Assembly (NCBI GenBank): GCA_951799425.1
Contig: OX637395.1
Location: 41,903,173-41,967,172, forward strand
Length of the DNA stretch: 64,000 bases
DNA from: Ilex aquifolium
Taxonomy: Eukaryota > Streptophyta > Magnoliopsida > Aquifoliales > Aquifoliaceae
Direction: 5' to 3'
Shown here: in pieces, positions 50,701-62,598 of the stretch
Numbering within the stretch: position 1 is the stretch's first letter
Layout: each line of letters opens with the position of its first letter
The notes under the pieces: model-generated
What the model was told of the DNA's origin: nothing
The model's database searches: none
Seen by the model: the letters and a program-made list of their open reading frames with translations, nothing else
Made by a program: the position numbers and the translations under genes

Positions 50701-53700
50701 GACCTACTAATCTGTGCTCAAAATCACATCACATACCAATGAAAAAACTAAAATGAATGTGAACCAGCATAAATGTAATGGCCAATATTTCAGTTAATAT
50801 GTTGTAGTGCTGATCAAGGCCATGCGAATGGGCAGGTGTAACCATAATGTAACGTGGAAAAAAGTAAGAATAAATGTCACACAGATCAAGGAAAAAATTA
50901 TCATTTCTTGCATCTCAACAATGAGAATCAACCATGCCCCCTTGCTTTCCCCAAACAGAAAAGGATAGGATGCCGCACATACCTCTTTGTTTCCCAGCTC
51001 CTTGCTCTCAATTAACATGACAGTTTTCATGCAAGTCTCACAAAAGCCTTTGTTTCCTCTAACACACAAGATAACAGCATCTTTAATGCACCCCTTGCAC
51101 AATGAAAATGTACATGTATAACACATATAGTGGGCATTCTTCTCACAAATGCTACAAAGATGCCAGCCTGAAATACAAGTAAGTAATACAGTTAAACCAA
51201 AATAATCCAAGACGAATGAAAATAGGAAAAGCTCACACAACCTTATAGTAAAGATAATGACTGCAAAGAAACTAGAATGTTTGTAATGCCACATCAAAGT
51301 ATTAAGAACCAACTGTATATGACAACAATAATAAGGGGCACTATCAGCAAAATAGATTTAAACTATTTCCTAAACACTCAAAAGTTATTAGATAATAAAT
51401 GCAGATTTCTGCAGAACTTGTCATTATATGTCAACAATGCAATCCCTTTGGAAGAAGAGAAGCAGTTGTGAGGAGAAGATAAGTTGCAAACGGTTAGAAT
51501 TTGACCGCAGCCGAACTAATTGTAAGGAGGCCTACAGAATTCCCTTCTCTATTTTCATCAGTATAGCCAAAGGTTTCAGCCAAATGGAAGGGAGGGAAAC
51601 AAATTCATATCCCAAGTTTGTAATATTTTTAAATTTGAAAATTTTGTACCTTCAATGATATGCTTAAACATCCAGCTGATTGTTTGTAAATTTGAGGCAA
51701 ACGTCTTGGGTGCCCGAAATAACCAGAGAAATTTTTTTATGGTAATCTTTCCTTTGGAATATTTATTTAAATCTCTCCATTATTCATCTCTTTTCTTTTC
51801 TTTTTTTCCTTTTTTTTTTGCTTATTTACAAAAAAGAATATTTCATTAAATGGCAATGCCAACAAATTCTAGTTTTGACACAAATGGAAAGCCCCAATAA
51901 AAGAACACAATTGCCTTAACCCCAAAGATTGGCCTCCACATGCTTCCCCCTTGGTGAATTGAGAGCAATACAAATACATGAACAAAGTGAGAGTCAATGA
52001 TAGGTATCCAAAGTGCAATCAGGCAAGGCAGCTTCTCCATTTTGTCTGTGGCAATATGTTTCTCCTGGTATAATTGTCACAGATACAACTGCAATGACCT
52101 TCAAGGGCCCAACAATTTTTTGTTCAAAAAAAGTCTCAAACGTATGTCTACAAAGTACAAATGAAAATGTAAGTCAGCATACTGCAAACATCTGCATGCC
52201 CTCTTCTGATATTTACTCTACTTGGATGACTGAATTACATACAAAAGCCCTGAAATTTGTTTGGATATTAACAATCAATCATCTTAAGGATGATTTAAGT
52301 CCTACTGGAGGGCAGGCATCAACTTAAACAGCTTGTCAATCACAAAACTGTTGGGCATGCAGGTTCTGCACTGGGACTCCCCATTCCTCAGCACCAGTCA
52401 ATGCCTGCAAGTTTAGCTCCTGTACTTCAATCGTTTAATAAAAAGAAAATCAAAGATAAAAAGTTTGGTGAATACAGAAAAAGATCCCACTAAACCACAA
52501 TGAGTGTCATGTTTTGAAGGTGTTGCATAGTAGTAAATCATCAATCCCTGCTAAAGCTTGATTACTTCGTTTAAAAGATATAAAACAAGATAGGACAAAA
52601 CATGCAGGAGAAAGAGTGGGACTCACCACAATTCCAACGGCCCTTAGCTTGAAAGAATGCCTCATCACGATTAACACAAAAAGGATGATACGCTTTGGGG
52701 CAACCCCTAAAGTCTCAGTAACAAAAACCATTTAGCAATAATCCCAACATTAGCATAAATGCATCTACCAAAAAACTCAATTTCAATGATCTAAAAATTC
52801 AATTTTACAGTCACCAAACTCACCGGCGGTCACACAGCACAAGGTCACCTCCGTCAAAGCAAATGAAACAAACATCCTCTCCCACCGTCTTCCGCTGTGG
52901 AGCTCTAGCTGTTATCTTCGCTGGACCCTTAGAGTGCCTCCCTCTCTTGCGCTTCCCTCCAGCTCCTTTCCATGACTCCCCCACATCCATTTCCGTCTCC
53001 ATTGCAGTGTCCGCATCCGGAATCTCCTCCTCTACTTCAGTCTCCGCAGCTGGAATCTCCTCTTCCGCCACCACATCTCCCTCATCTTGGTCAACAAGAT
53101 TTGAATCTTCAAACTCCTGAACAGATTCCCCTCCACTGCCCCTTCCCGCCTCAGCCTCGGTTTCTGTCTCCCTTTCGGAGTCTGCCATCATAGTATCCTT
53201 ATCAACTGCAGCATCATTCCTCACAATATTGTCTTTGGACGACTCAGTGACCTGTGTGGCCTCCGCCTCTATCTCTGTTTCCATTTTAGTGTCCAGCATT
53301 GGTGTGTCCTCTTTACACAACACCCCGTCATCACTGTTGTTGTCTTTGACTACAATCGATGGCTCGGTACCAACAAATGACGAATCATGTAACTCTGAAA
53401 GATGCTCTTCCCCACCGCCTTTTCCCGCTTCCACCTCCACCTTTGCCTCCATCTCCGTTTTAGTATCTACCTCAGGAACCAATTCATCATTGTCTTCATC
53501 ATCTTTCACACCAATTGGTGACTTGACACCAACATGTTGAGAAGCATCTAGCTCAGGCATATGCTTCTCTGCACCGTCTGCAGTCTCCTCTATCTTTGTC
53601 TCCATTCCAGTGTTCGCTACAGTAGTCTCTTCCGCTACCTTTTCGCTCTCTTTTGCGACAATCAATGACTCAGCGCTAAAGGCTGGCGAACTGCCACCAC

Positions 53701-54358
53701 TGCCTTTCGCCGCTTCCATATTCAGCTCCATTTTTATGTCCACTACTGGAGTCTCCTCCGCCACCACAACCTCCTCACAATTCTCAACAATTGGTGGCTC
53801 GGAACTGACGAGTCGTAAATCGTCTCGACCACCTATCGCCTCCTCTGTCTCCGTCTCAACCAAAATCTCCTCCGCCACCACCGCTTCCTTGTGTTTCGCA
53901 AGAATCGGAGACTCGGCACTAACGATTTGCGATTCGTCTCGACCACCAATCACCTCCTCTGTCTGCGTCTCAATTTCAGTGTTTACAACCGAAGCCTCCT
54001 CCACCACCACCGCTTCCTCATGTTTCGCAACCATCGGAGACTCGGCACTAACGACAAGCGAACCGTCCCGACCGCCAATCGCTCCCTCTATCTTCATCTC
54101 CATTCCAGTCTTTATCACCGGAGCCTCCTCCGCCACAGCCGCTTCCTCAACAATGGGCGATTTAACGCTAACAAGTTGCGAATTGAAAACTGAAACAGAA
54201 TCAGAAGCAGAGTCGCATTGTTCGGTGTTCATAAGCTCTTTGGTCCCTAAACATTCGTTTCCCAAAATTGATTCCTCCACTTCTTCAAGTGAGGGTGGTT
54301 TGTTAACAATATGTGAATTCTCTTCGTCGTCTTTCATGGAAACCAATTCAAAACCCAA
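38785..54358 (-). CDS. NERD: NERD: GW-repeat AGO-hook chromatin protein with PHD, SWIB, Plus3, GYF and CCCH domains
   Basis: NERD links histone H3 recognition and AGO2 binding to RNA-directed, RDR2-independent DNA methylation. Ten exons (minus): 52824-54358, 52627-52706, 50983-51167, 47181-48111, 46918-47045, 46509-46568, 46373-46423, 42155-42225, 41030-41184, 38785-40937. They sum to 5349 nt, 1782 aa; the Arabidopsis protein is about 1770 aa. Domains in order: acidic repeated N-terminus (1-490), PHD finger (CFICFDGGDLVLCDRRGC to CSICEKNAHYMC, about 505-600), SWIB (about 690-780, ASKELLEFVMNMKNGDRSVL), Plus3 (about 850-970), GYF (about 1225-1280, WRYQDPSGKVQGPFSI), a Pro/Gly region with GW/WG motifs (to about 1700) and a terminal CCCH finger (CPYHINGHCKKGAACDYLH). 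Nine phase-matched junctions; intron 8 is AT-AC. ATG at 54358 is used; a second ATG seven codons on is possible. No defect seen. Confidence 0.95.
39040..39400 (-). repeat. Tandem GW-motif repeat within NERD exon 10
   Basis: Five units of about 23-27 residues follow the plan GATVQGPxPGNxNPGWVxP: NPGWVVP, NPGWVAP, NQGWVAP, NSGWVPV and NPGWGAP. At DNA level the period is about 72-81 bp. Such GW/WG peptides are the Argonaute-binding hooks of the family. Confidence 0.9.
41185..42154 (-). other. U12-type (AT-AC) intron 8 of NERD
   Basis: On the gene strand the exon ends AGAAAGGA and the intron starts ATATCCTTG, the U12 5' splice signal. Near the other end TCCTTGAC (41195-41202) matches the U12 branch site, with its A 11 nt before the terminal CAC; the next exon starts GCTTAGAGAATG. 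This joins RRKE to LRECVEKLQLL, as in relatives, whereas no GT donor gives that frame. Confidence 0.85.
42557..44335 (+). mobile_element. Copia-type LTR element, broken, in NERD intron 7
   Basis: Two direct LTRs of about 220-240 bp begin TGTTAGTGTGTTACTTTCCT (42557 and about 44100) and share CACACAATWTTRTTTCATAC. A tRNA-Met-type primer site (TTGGTATCATAGC) follows the first, and a purine-rich tract (CAGAAGGAG) precedes the second. Inside, 42940-43600 is a degenerate array of CGGTTTAGTG/TTTTCA units, and the last part encodes only a polyprotein tail (DSLTKPLAQSTF). The element is largely deleted and not capable of movement alone. It lies opposite to the host gene; LTR divergence suggests it is old. 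Confidence 0.8.
48276..48535 (+). mobile_element. TRIM-like miniature LTR element in NERD intron 3
   Basis: Two related ends of about 85-95 bp share AAGTWTTTGGAGTAGAT and GGTTGTTTAACA. After the first comes ATAGTATCAGAGCACGAG, close to a tRNA-Met primer site. There is no coding region. It is a fossil of a terminal-repeat retrotransposon in miniature; boundaries are approximate. Confidence 0.55.
50118..50169. repeat. G-run and (GA)n in NERD intron 3
   Basis: About 30 mostly G bases are followed by (GA)9. On the transcript strand this is a C-rich and then TC-rich tract. Long G runs are also error-prone in assemblies. Confidence 0.9.
52880..54230 (-). repeat. Degenerate acidic repeats in NERD exon 1
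   Basis: At least six imperfect blocks of about 40-50 residues follow the plan VSxESPIVxKxEEAVVAEE, then a V.T.METE.EE stretch and GGRD or GKGGGE. They are strongly acidic and lack predicted catalytic features. Long antisense frames here are mirror effects of the repeat. Confidence 0.75.
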
Positions 54359-54968
54359 ACCCTAGGTCATGCGTATGTATAGATAGATATAAATACATAC
54401 AAATTCGAATGTACAAATAAGAGTTGCGAAACCTAGTGAATGAAAGATTGTCGTTATCGTTTGATATGAATTGGTTGTGTAAACAAACCCTCTGTGGAGC
54501 CAAAAGCGAGAATTACATAAAAAAAAACAAAAACAAATAAAGTTCTTTCTCTGCTCGGATGAGTCGAAAACAAAAGGGGCTTAGGTTTACAGTTTGCTGA
54601 ATTGTGGAGGGGTTGAAACTTGCAAGTGTCCAGTTACTTACCTGCAATATCCGATATACCCCTGGGCTTGTGGGCCTAGTGGGCTGTCTGGTGGGTTTGG
54701 ATCGCTGTTGAGCAGTTCAAAATGATGTGAAAATTGAAGCCTCCCACCCTTAAATCTTTTTTTTTTTTACCCCGTTTTATTTTTTTACTTCAAACTACTA
54801 AATTCACCACATCTATACTCACTCCATTAATGACTAAGTCTACCTTATTTGTACCCATTAAATTAAACTATTAAATATATATTTAAAAAAATAAAACAAA
54901 AATAATAATTAAAGCGAAATTTCAATGTTTCCAATGTGATAAATGATATTTCGAGATGTTTTTAGATA
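54359..54968. promoter_or_regulatory. NERD leader and promoter region
   Basis: The first 200 bp upstream (minus strand) should be the 5' leader. Beyond about 54650 the DNA turns AT-rich and repetitive. No certain core promoter motif was chosen. Confidence 0.4.
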
Positions 54969-57900
54969 CTAGTTGATGCACACGTGCGTTGCACGTGAAT
55001 AATTTTGATTTATAATTTTTTTTTTTGAAATATGCTTTACAATATTTATTTGTTCAATATAGTTTTTAGACGTAGTTTTTGTATTATTTATTATTTAGGA
55101 ACATGAGACTCTGGAAGGGAATACAGAAGAACAATTGTATATTTGGGAATCAATTGAAAAATTGAATATAATAGCCTATTTAATTCAAAAAAAAAAATTA
55201 AACTTTCTAATTCTAAGAAAATGTCTCTTCAGCTCCCACCAAAAATAGGTAAAAGATAACATATTTTTTAAAAACACAAATGCAAGAATACAAACTAAAG
55301 AGAAAAAGCAAACATGAAGTCTTGTGGAATATTGTTTAAAGAGTTATCATAATAAAACGAACCATAATGTCCACTTCACTTCAAACCAAATTATCACAAT
55401 AAATTACTAAAATAATTGAAAAAAAGAACTAAGTTTGCCAAAATAGTGTATAAAAATAGAAAATCAAAGTGAAACTAAGTTTCAAAGCGTATAAGAAATC
55501 TGATTTTAAATTCTTCAAGAAAACTAAAGTGGAGGGGTGCAGAGAAAAATAACAATGAGTTATGTGGTCAGCCTTAGTGGGCTAACCAATTCGACATGAT
55601 GAACATTGAAAATTTTTGCTTCCCTTTGGATCTGAAAAATACTTCCATATGATGAATAGGCAAAATTCTTATTGCCAAGAACTCTCATTTAGCTGCACAA
55701 AGATTTATTTTTTCCATATTAATGTCTCTTAGTATTTTACACATATTACTCACTAAAACACACCAATGCAATCATTTTACCACAAACAATTAGCTCTTAG
55801 TTGAAACCATAATTAATTAAGCTTTCTCATTAAGGGACCGCAGAAGCTTTAGCTAACTTGAACATCACCAGAGGCCCCATCTCGAAAGGAGAACCATATT
55901 CAAGTGTTTGGGGAAGATGGAAGGATGGTTTTGTCGTTTCCTTGTCAATGAACTTTAAATAACCTTGAGAATAAATTAGAGAAAATGATATGCTTGCAGA
56001 ACTTGAAAAAAATAACTTAAAGAGAAGGATATACTTGAAATTTGACCTGCCAAACTTTTATTGCATAATTCATCAATAAGTGCCTAGAAAAAAAGTGAAA
56101 TTCATTGTTATAGGATTGAGTTGGCTTCTATAGAATCATGGCTTCAACATTGGCTTAGAATTGACCGACTTTAATAGAATCATGCCAAAAGAAATTAGAG
56201 GGTACAAAGTTCACACAAAGAATATAATAACTATGTGATAGATCGCATTATACTTAGAAATACATTTCAGGAACAAACTATAAAAAAGGGGTACGCAAAA
56301 CATAATAATGTCAAAAACTCGATAACAAAATTAAAAAATTTCCATCACTAACAACCCAAAAAAAAAAAAAAAAAGGTACCATATTGCTTTCATGGGTTGC
56401 ATTGACCCGCTCATGAATAAGGTCATCAAAGAGATACCCAACAACCATATCATCTTCATTGTTCCATGCCTGTAATGGTGCTATATTTGTACGGACTTCA
56501 AGAACTCATTTTAGTTAAGTAAAAGTATGAAATTAAAACACGAAGAACGTACATCAAACATGAGCAGTTAAATTTGTTGATTACCTATTATTATCAAAGT
56601 CATATCCCAAGTCTTAACTCTAAAAAATCCTGCCAAATACAAACCTGCTGCAGCCCACAAAGAAGCAAACCAAGAATGAGAAGAACAAAATATATTCCCA
56701 AAAGATGGCGTTGCATTAGTAGCAACAATGACATAACAACTCAGTAGTTGTTCAATATTTCCTTAACTCCTACCACAGTCATTGAATAAAGATAAGTTTC
56801 AACAAATATAAAAAAACTCCAATAACATGAGTTATGTATTTTAATTTTGTTGTATATGAGCTTTTGATGTCAACTTATAAAAATGTGGCACCAGCACGTT
56901 GCTCATAGCTTCGCTGGAAAAAATGAACATGGAGGGCTGAATGTTTAGTAGAAGCCCCAAACATGTAATCTGGTATGTCGTTACTTTTTGAGTTTGGCAC
57001 CTTTCTCATTTCATAGTAGAACATGAAGGGAAAAAATAATATGACTGATCAATATACCAACAAAATTATGTGGTTTTCAATTCTTTTATGAGAAAATATT
57101 AAAGGAAAAATTCATCGAGAACTCTTGTGATTTACCCTAACTTCAATGGGAAAGTGTGAAACATGAGCAGCTAGTTTATGATGTACTGCTTAGTATTGTT
57201 ATTCTATCTTGAAATTCAACGTGCAATAGTGAAATATGTTTGTAAATTAAATAAGGGGGAGTAGAACAAGCACGTTCTTTGACTTCTTTCGCATACAATT
57301 TGGCATCAATCCAGGCAAGGACTTCATGCATTCCAACATGTACGTAGATACAAACTACTTAAGTCTACAAAAAGAATTAAAACACTCGATCAATATCGAA
57401 ACTAACACTTACGAAGTTATGGTGATCAAAAGGAAATTATGCAATGTTTGTATACAAATGATATGAATGACATTTTTTTAATGCGCAATAACTTTGATCA
57501 AGGGATAGACCTTTCACATTAAAGGAGCAAACTAATCTGACACATGATGGGGTTGCCCCTTGTTTTCTCACGTGGCAAAATGTGTTAAGAGTTAAACATC
57601 CACCATTTGGGGGCTTTTAGCATGAGAAGGATAAAAAATTATACTTTTACGCTGTGAGTTTGGAGTTTTCGTCACTCAAATATGTGACCCGAACAATAAA
57701 ACCATTTTAATTTAACAAAGAATATGAAAGGTAAGTTTATAAAAATAAAGTTAGTTGAAAATATTGCTAGCAATGCTTGAACAATACACGCCTAAATGCC
57801 TGACTAATTTTTTTTTTGGTCACATAAACCCTTTGCAATGTATGCGAAAGGCGTGTGTATTGAGTACGACTTTTTTTCACTGTCTAAAACTATAAGCATC

Positions 57901-59835
57901 ATGATAGCTAATTAGTTAAGAAATTAAAAAAACCCAATACATCCATTAAAATAATTAAGCTAACCGAACATCAAACCAAGGTTTTAAACGTATGTGCTAG
58001 TATGCTCTAGACACATTCTACTGTAGTTTTTTTTTGTTGGTGGCAAAAGGGGTGGGGGCAAAGGAGAGCGCCCAGAAACCACACCGATAGATCCTCACTG
58101 GTGGGATCATGAAGCCCCAGACTGTGCTCGTTACACCCTTCTAGAAGGAACCTAGTTACGCTAATACAACGGTCAACCACCAAGCCCTAATGTGGACTCT
58201 AAAACTTGAACATCCAACATTGGGGTGAGAAGTTCGGCCGATACCCCACTGGATAATCCCACTCGGTGGTACATTCCACTATAGTTACTATAGTGTACTC
58301 CTATTCAATTTCTTGTAATGTTAGATCATCACCAACCATGTATAAGTAATGGCAAGAGACCCACCTTAACATAATAGGACACATTTGGATCCATGGCGGG
58401 TGCTATCATCGGATCCACCTTTGTTCTCTAATTTTACCCCTTCGCTACATATCATACCATGAAACATAATACAGAAGACACCATGGATATCACAGATAAA
58501 TTAGGAAAATCTATAGAAAAATAATACCCAATCACCTAATACAGTGCATCATAAAGTACTTTTTATTTTTTCCCAAGAACAAACATTCCAAATCATTGAT
58601 GTCAATGGCAACCTAATGATGCAACTTCCAATGAACAAACTCATTAACAACCCAAAAAATGGCAACCATATCTAATAGACTAAAATAACATGATACTGGC
58701 ATGTAGGAATAAAATGATTGGAGAGGGTGAAAATTGGCCATAAACAAAGATAAGTGTATAAATTCGTAAATTGCTTCTAAGATAAAAGTCGAATAGGCTG
58801 GAGAGCAGTTTACAAAGGCAACCAAATAAACCTTTATAGAACTAAAAAGAATTGAAAAAGATATCAATTAATACGGAACAAAACACCTTTAAGCCTTACT
58901 CAAGAACTACTCTATGATCAATAAATTGAGCAAAGAAAGTTAGCCGAAATACATCCTATAGCCGTACAGGACTAAACACTACAAGGCTCAAAAATTGATC
59001 AGACGTTGATTGCATTTCATGTAGCAAGATGTGTTTAGTTGTAAAACGATCACAAACTAAAAACCAACAAAATAAGCACCAAATAAGAAACAGTAATTAT
59101 ATCAAACACTAAATCAGCACTGCTCCCATTAGATTAAAAATTCAACACAATCACAACAAAATCGCTAAGTTTGACACAATCCATAACTAATAACACATGT
59201 CGAAGCTGGTAGAATTTTAGGAGGGGTGCCTTTGGAAATAAGATTTAAGAAAACATGCCTGCAATCCTAACCCACCGATCTCCTTACGGCAAATTTTATA
59301 ACCAAAGGTTTAAGAATCCCAATTTCGTTTCCCTCGTCAAGCAAAAAAAACCAAAAGAACACAAATATTATCCGAAAAGAGGAATGGAGTACCCGTTGAT
59401 GAAGAAACAGAGTACCGCTGGTTCACAATGGGAACAACCATGGTGTGTCTGCGTTTGGGAGGGGAAGGGAGCAGAAGAAAAGTGCAGAACCTGATGAAGA
59501 ACAACACTGCTGGGCTGTAAATATTCAGATCCCATTTGTAATTGAAGTAGCCATTGATGCGACAACCATTAATGTGTGAAATCCATAGAGCTGAAAGAGG
59601 AAAGATGGAGGATAGCTTCAACCAAAAGAGAGGGAGACGAAGGGTGCTAGTGTGCGTTAGTTTTTTATGTCAAAGGCAGAGTTGAAAGGGCGGCAGTGTG
59701 GGGAGATTAAGGCAGTGATGTTAACGTTAGACTGGCCTAATTAACGAAGTTAGATTTAGGAGGAATTAATTACATTCTGAAAGGGAAAAAAATCAAAATT
59801 TTTTAGACTTAGCAGATATTTTAGAGTAATATAGA
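54969..59835 (-). mobile_element. 4.9-kb non-autonomous Helitron
   Basis: On the minus strand it begins TCTATATTACTCTAAAATAT (59835) and ends with a GC hairpin CACGTGCAACGCACGTG followed by TGCATCAACTAG (54969), with host A before and T after, as expected for Helitrons. No Rep/helicase frame was found in 4.9 kb. Short coding-like pieces on the minus strand (ending near 56380, AWNNEDDMVVGYLFDDLIHE; near 57290, GMHEVLAWIDAKLYAKEVKE) might be captured or relict exons; I cannot name them. A SINE sits inside at 58027. Confidence 0.8.
58027..58270 (-). mobile_element. SINE-like retroposon inside the large Helitron
   Basis: The + strand opens with a T run (A tail of a minus element) after ACATTCTACTGTAG (58013-58026) and closes before ACATTCCACTATAG (58271-58284), a 14-bp duplication with two differences. 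The minus 5' part has CCACCGAGTGGGATTATCC, which may be A-box-like. About 244 bp. Confidence 0.65.
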
Positions 59836-60756
59836 TATAATAATATAAATGAGTGAATTATTAGCCCTGCCTTTTAGTTGCTCTAATCAACAGTTTAGTG
59901 GAGATAGTGGAGGATGGGAGTTATTATGTTATAAATAGCATTTATAAATTATTAACGATGGGTAGAGTTGTCTTTATATATTTTCTCAAGGGTAATAAGG
60001 GAAATAAAATGTTTTTCATATTTCTAGACATTTTAAAGTAGTATAAATTTTAACATATTTTTACCAATGTCTTCGGAATATTTTTAGGTGTTTTAAGATA
60101 TTTTAGAATATTTAAAAAAAAAAAAATTATTTTTTATTTATTTTTATTATGTTTCTGTAATATTTTCATACAAAAATAATAAATTACAATAAAATTTTGA
60201 TCATTACCTATATAGTAGGTTGAAACAAAATTAAATAAATTTTAATTTTTAATTAGTGAATATAGCCCACATTTTTTAATTTATATATTTTTTATGACAA
60301 AAATAACATTTTTTTTCATTAACTTGTTTATCTCTCTTTGCCATCTATTATTCTCTCTCTAATATCTCTTTAGTACACTTACTAGTTGTCTTTATTGGCC
60401 AAAAAATCTAGTTTTATGTACCCGCCACCAAAAAATCTTTAAATGATCGGCAAGTTTTGATCCAATCTACAATACATATACAATTCTAAATGATTTATCT
60501 TTTTTCCTTTTCTTATAAAATCTTTCAATCCAACATTGACGAGTAAATATTTGATAGAAGTGGCTAAGGTGAACCTCAATTCTTTATATAAGGTGATTAT
60601 TTCCTTAAATATATATAGGGTAGTTACAAAATTAAGTGAAATTAACTTATTTATTTATTTATTTGTTATTATATGATGATACCACGTGATAATAGTGACG
60701 TGAATTACATTTAAGAATAATGTTATAGAAATCTAATTTGAGGACCTATAAGAATA
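59836..60756. other. AT-rich intergenic DNA, nothing recognised
   Basis: The words ATTTTTAGGTGTTTTAAGATA and TTTCATATTTCTAGACATTTT recur in loose form. No gene or complete element is visible. Confidence 0.4.
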
Positions 60757-61363
60757 CTAGTTATTATATGTGCCTGAAGGTACAGTGTAATAAAAAATGG
60801 TAAACAATAAACATATTTGTATTCATATCCAAAATTAAATCACAAACATAGAGAAGAGATAAAATAATTTAAGCATCGGTTTGTAGTGGGGGTGAGAGGT
60901 GGTAGACAGCAGTGGTGATGGTAGGAGACGGTGATGGTTGTGGTGGGTGACAATGACCATGGTGGCGGTGATGGTTGCGACAGTGGTGGTGGTAGGAGAC
61001 GATGATAGTTGTGGTGAGTGGCAATAATCGTGGTGGCGGCGACGATGGCGGTGGCGGTGGCGGCGGTGGCGGTTGTAGGGGTGGTGGTGGTGGTAGGGGT
61101 GCCGGTGGTAAAGGTAGTGGTGAAGCGATTTCAAACACTATTATTTTTTTTAAAGTACTAATGAGAAATAATTTATAGAAGTAGTTTTAAAAAATCACTC
61201 CAAAACACACCCTTATGGGCTATTTTTCCTATTAAATTTAGGGTGTTAATATTAACCGTTAGATTAATTTTAAAGTAAATTTTAAATCAATCTCAATCGC
61301 GAATAGGAAAAGTCATTTTGTTTATCTTTTGAGATTTGAATTGTAGCTACTTTATTATATAGA
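60757..61363 (-). mobile_element. Small Helitron copy D
   Basis: Minus strand: start TCTATATAATAAAGTAGC, core (CCACCR)n at 60885-61130, and a hairpin GTACCTTCAGGCAC, whose stem is slightly degenerate, before CATATAATAACTAG. Host A and T flank it. Confidence 0.85.
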
Positions 61364-61462
61364 TTATAAGAATATTGTGTTTATGATATTTATGCAAAAT
61401 ACAATTATTAAATTAATTATAATATTCTTATTGTGCACCTAACATTATAATATATTTAAGAA

Positions 61463-62073
61463 CTAGTTATTGCCTGTGCCTGAAGGCACAGCGTAAAAAA
61501 AAATGGTAAATAATAAACATATTTATATTTATATCCAAAATCAAATCACAAACATAGATGAGAGATAAATGAATTTAAGCATCGGTTGTAGTGAGAGTGA
61601 GAGGTGGTGGGTGACAATGACCGTGGTGGTGGTGGCGACAACGGGGGTGGTGGTGGTGATGACGACGGTGGTGGTGATGGGGGCGGCGAATGCGGCAGTG
61701 GTGGCGACGTTGGTGGCGGCGGTGGTGGTAGTGGTGGCGGCGGCAACGGTGGCGACGGTGATGGTGGTGGCAGTGGTGGTGGTGGTGGTAGAGGTAGTGG
61801 GGGTGGTGGTGGTGGTGGTAGAGGTAATGGTGGGGCGGTTTCAAATACTATTTTTTTTTTTTATAATACTTATGAGAAATAATTTATAGAAGTACTTGTA
61901 AAAAGTAACTCCAAACACACCCTTAGGACTCTATTTTTCATATTAAATTTAGGGTGTTAATATTAGCCGTTAGATTAACTTTAAAGTAAAATTTAAAGCG
62001 ATCTGAACCGCGAAAAACAAAAGTCATTTTGTTTATCTTTTGAGATTTGAATTGTAAGCTACTTTATTATATA
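61463..62073 (-). mobile_element. Small Helitron copy E, head to tail with copy F
   Basis: Minus strand: the 5' end is TATATAATAAAGTAGC directly after the CTAG of copy F, so the family's initial TC is missing. The core at 61590-61840 is (CCACCR)n, and the 3' end has CTGTGCCTTCAGGCACAG, then GCAATAA, CTAG. Confidence 0.85.
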
Positions 62074-62598
62074 CTAGTTATTGCCTGTGCCTGAAGGCAC
62101 AGTGTAATAAAAAATGGTAAACAATAAACATATTTGTATTCATATCCAAAATCAAATCACAAATATAGAGAAGAGATAAAAGAATTTAAGCATCGGTTTG
62201 TAGTGGAGGTGAAAGGTGGTGGTAAGAGACGGTGATGGTTGTGGTGGGTGGCAATGACTGTGGTGGCGGTGATGGCGGCGAGGGTGATGGTGATGGTGGT
62301 GGCGGAGGCGGTGGTGGTGGCGGCAGCGGTGGCAGTGGGGGTAGAGGTAGTGGTGGGGCGGTTTCAAACATTATTATTTTTTTAAAAATATTTATGAGAA
62401 ATAATTTATAGAAGTACTTTTAAAAAATCACTCTAAATACACCCTTAGAGACTTATTTTTCCTATTAAATATAAGGTGTTAATATTAGCCGTTAGATTAA
62501 CTTTAAAGTAAAATTTAAAGCGATCTCAACCGCGAATAGCAAAAGTCATTTTGGTTTATCTTTTGAGATTTGAATTGTAAGCTACTTTATTATATAGA
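62074..62598 (-). mobile_element. Small Helitron copy F
   Basis: Minus strand: start TCTATATAATAAAGTAGC at 62598, short (CCACCR)n core at 62205-62365, a perfect 3' hairpin and CAATAACTAG. The shortest core of the six copies shows that the minisatellite varies in length. Confidence 0.87.

Noticed and set aside
53610-54365. 251-codon frame on the + strand
   Set aside because: It lies antisense to NERD exon 1 and mirrors its GAA/GAG-rich repeats; the NERD frame has domains and matching splice sites.
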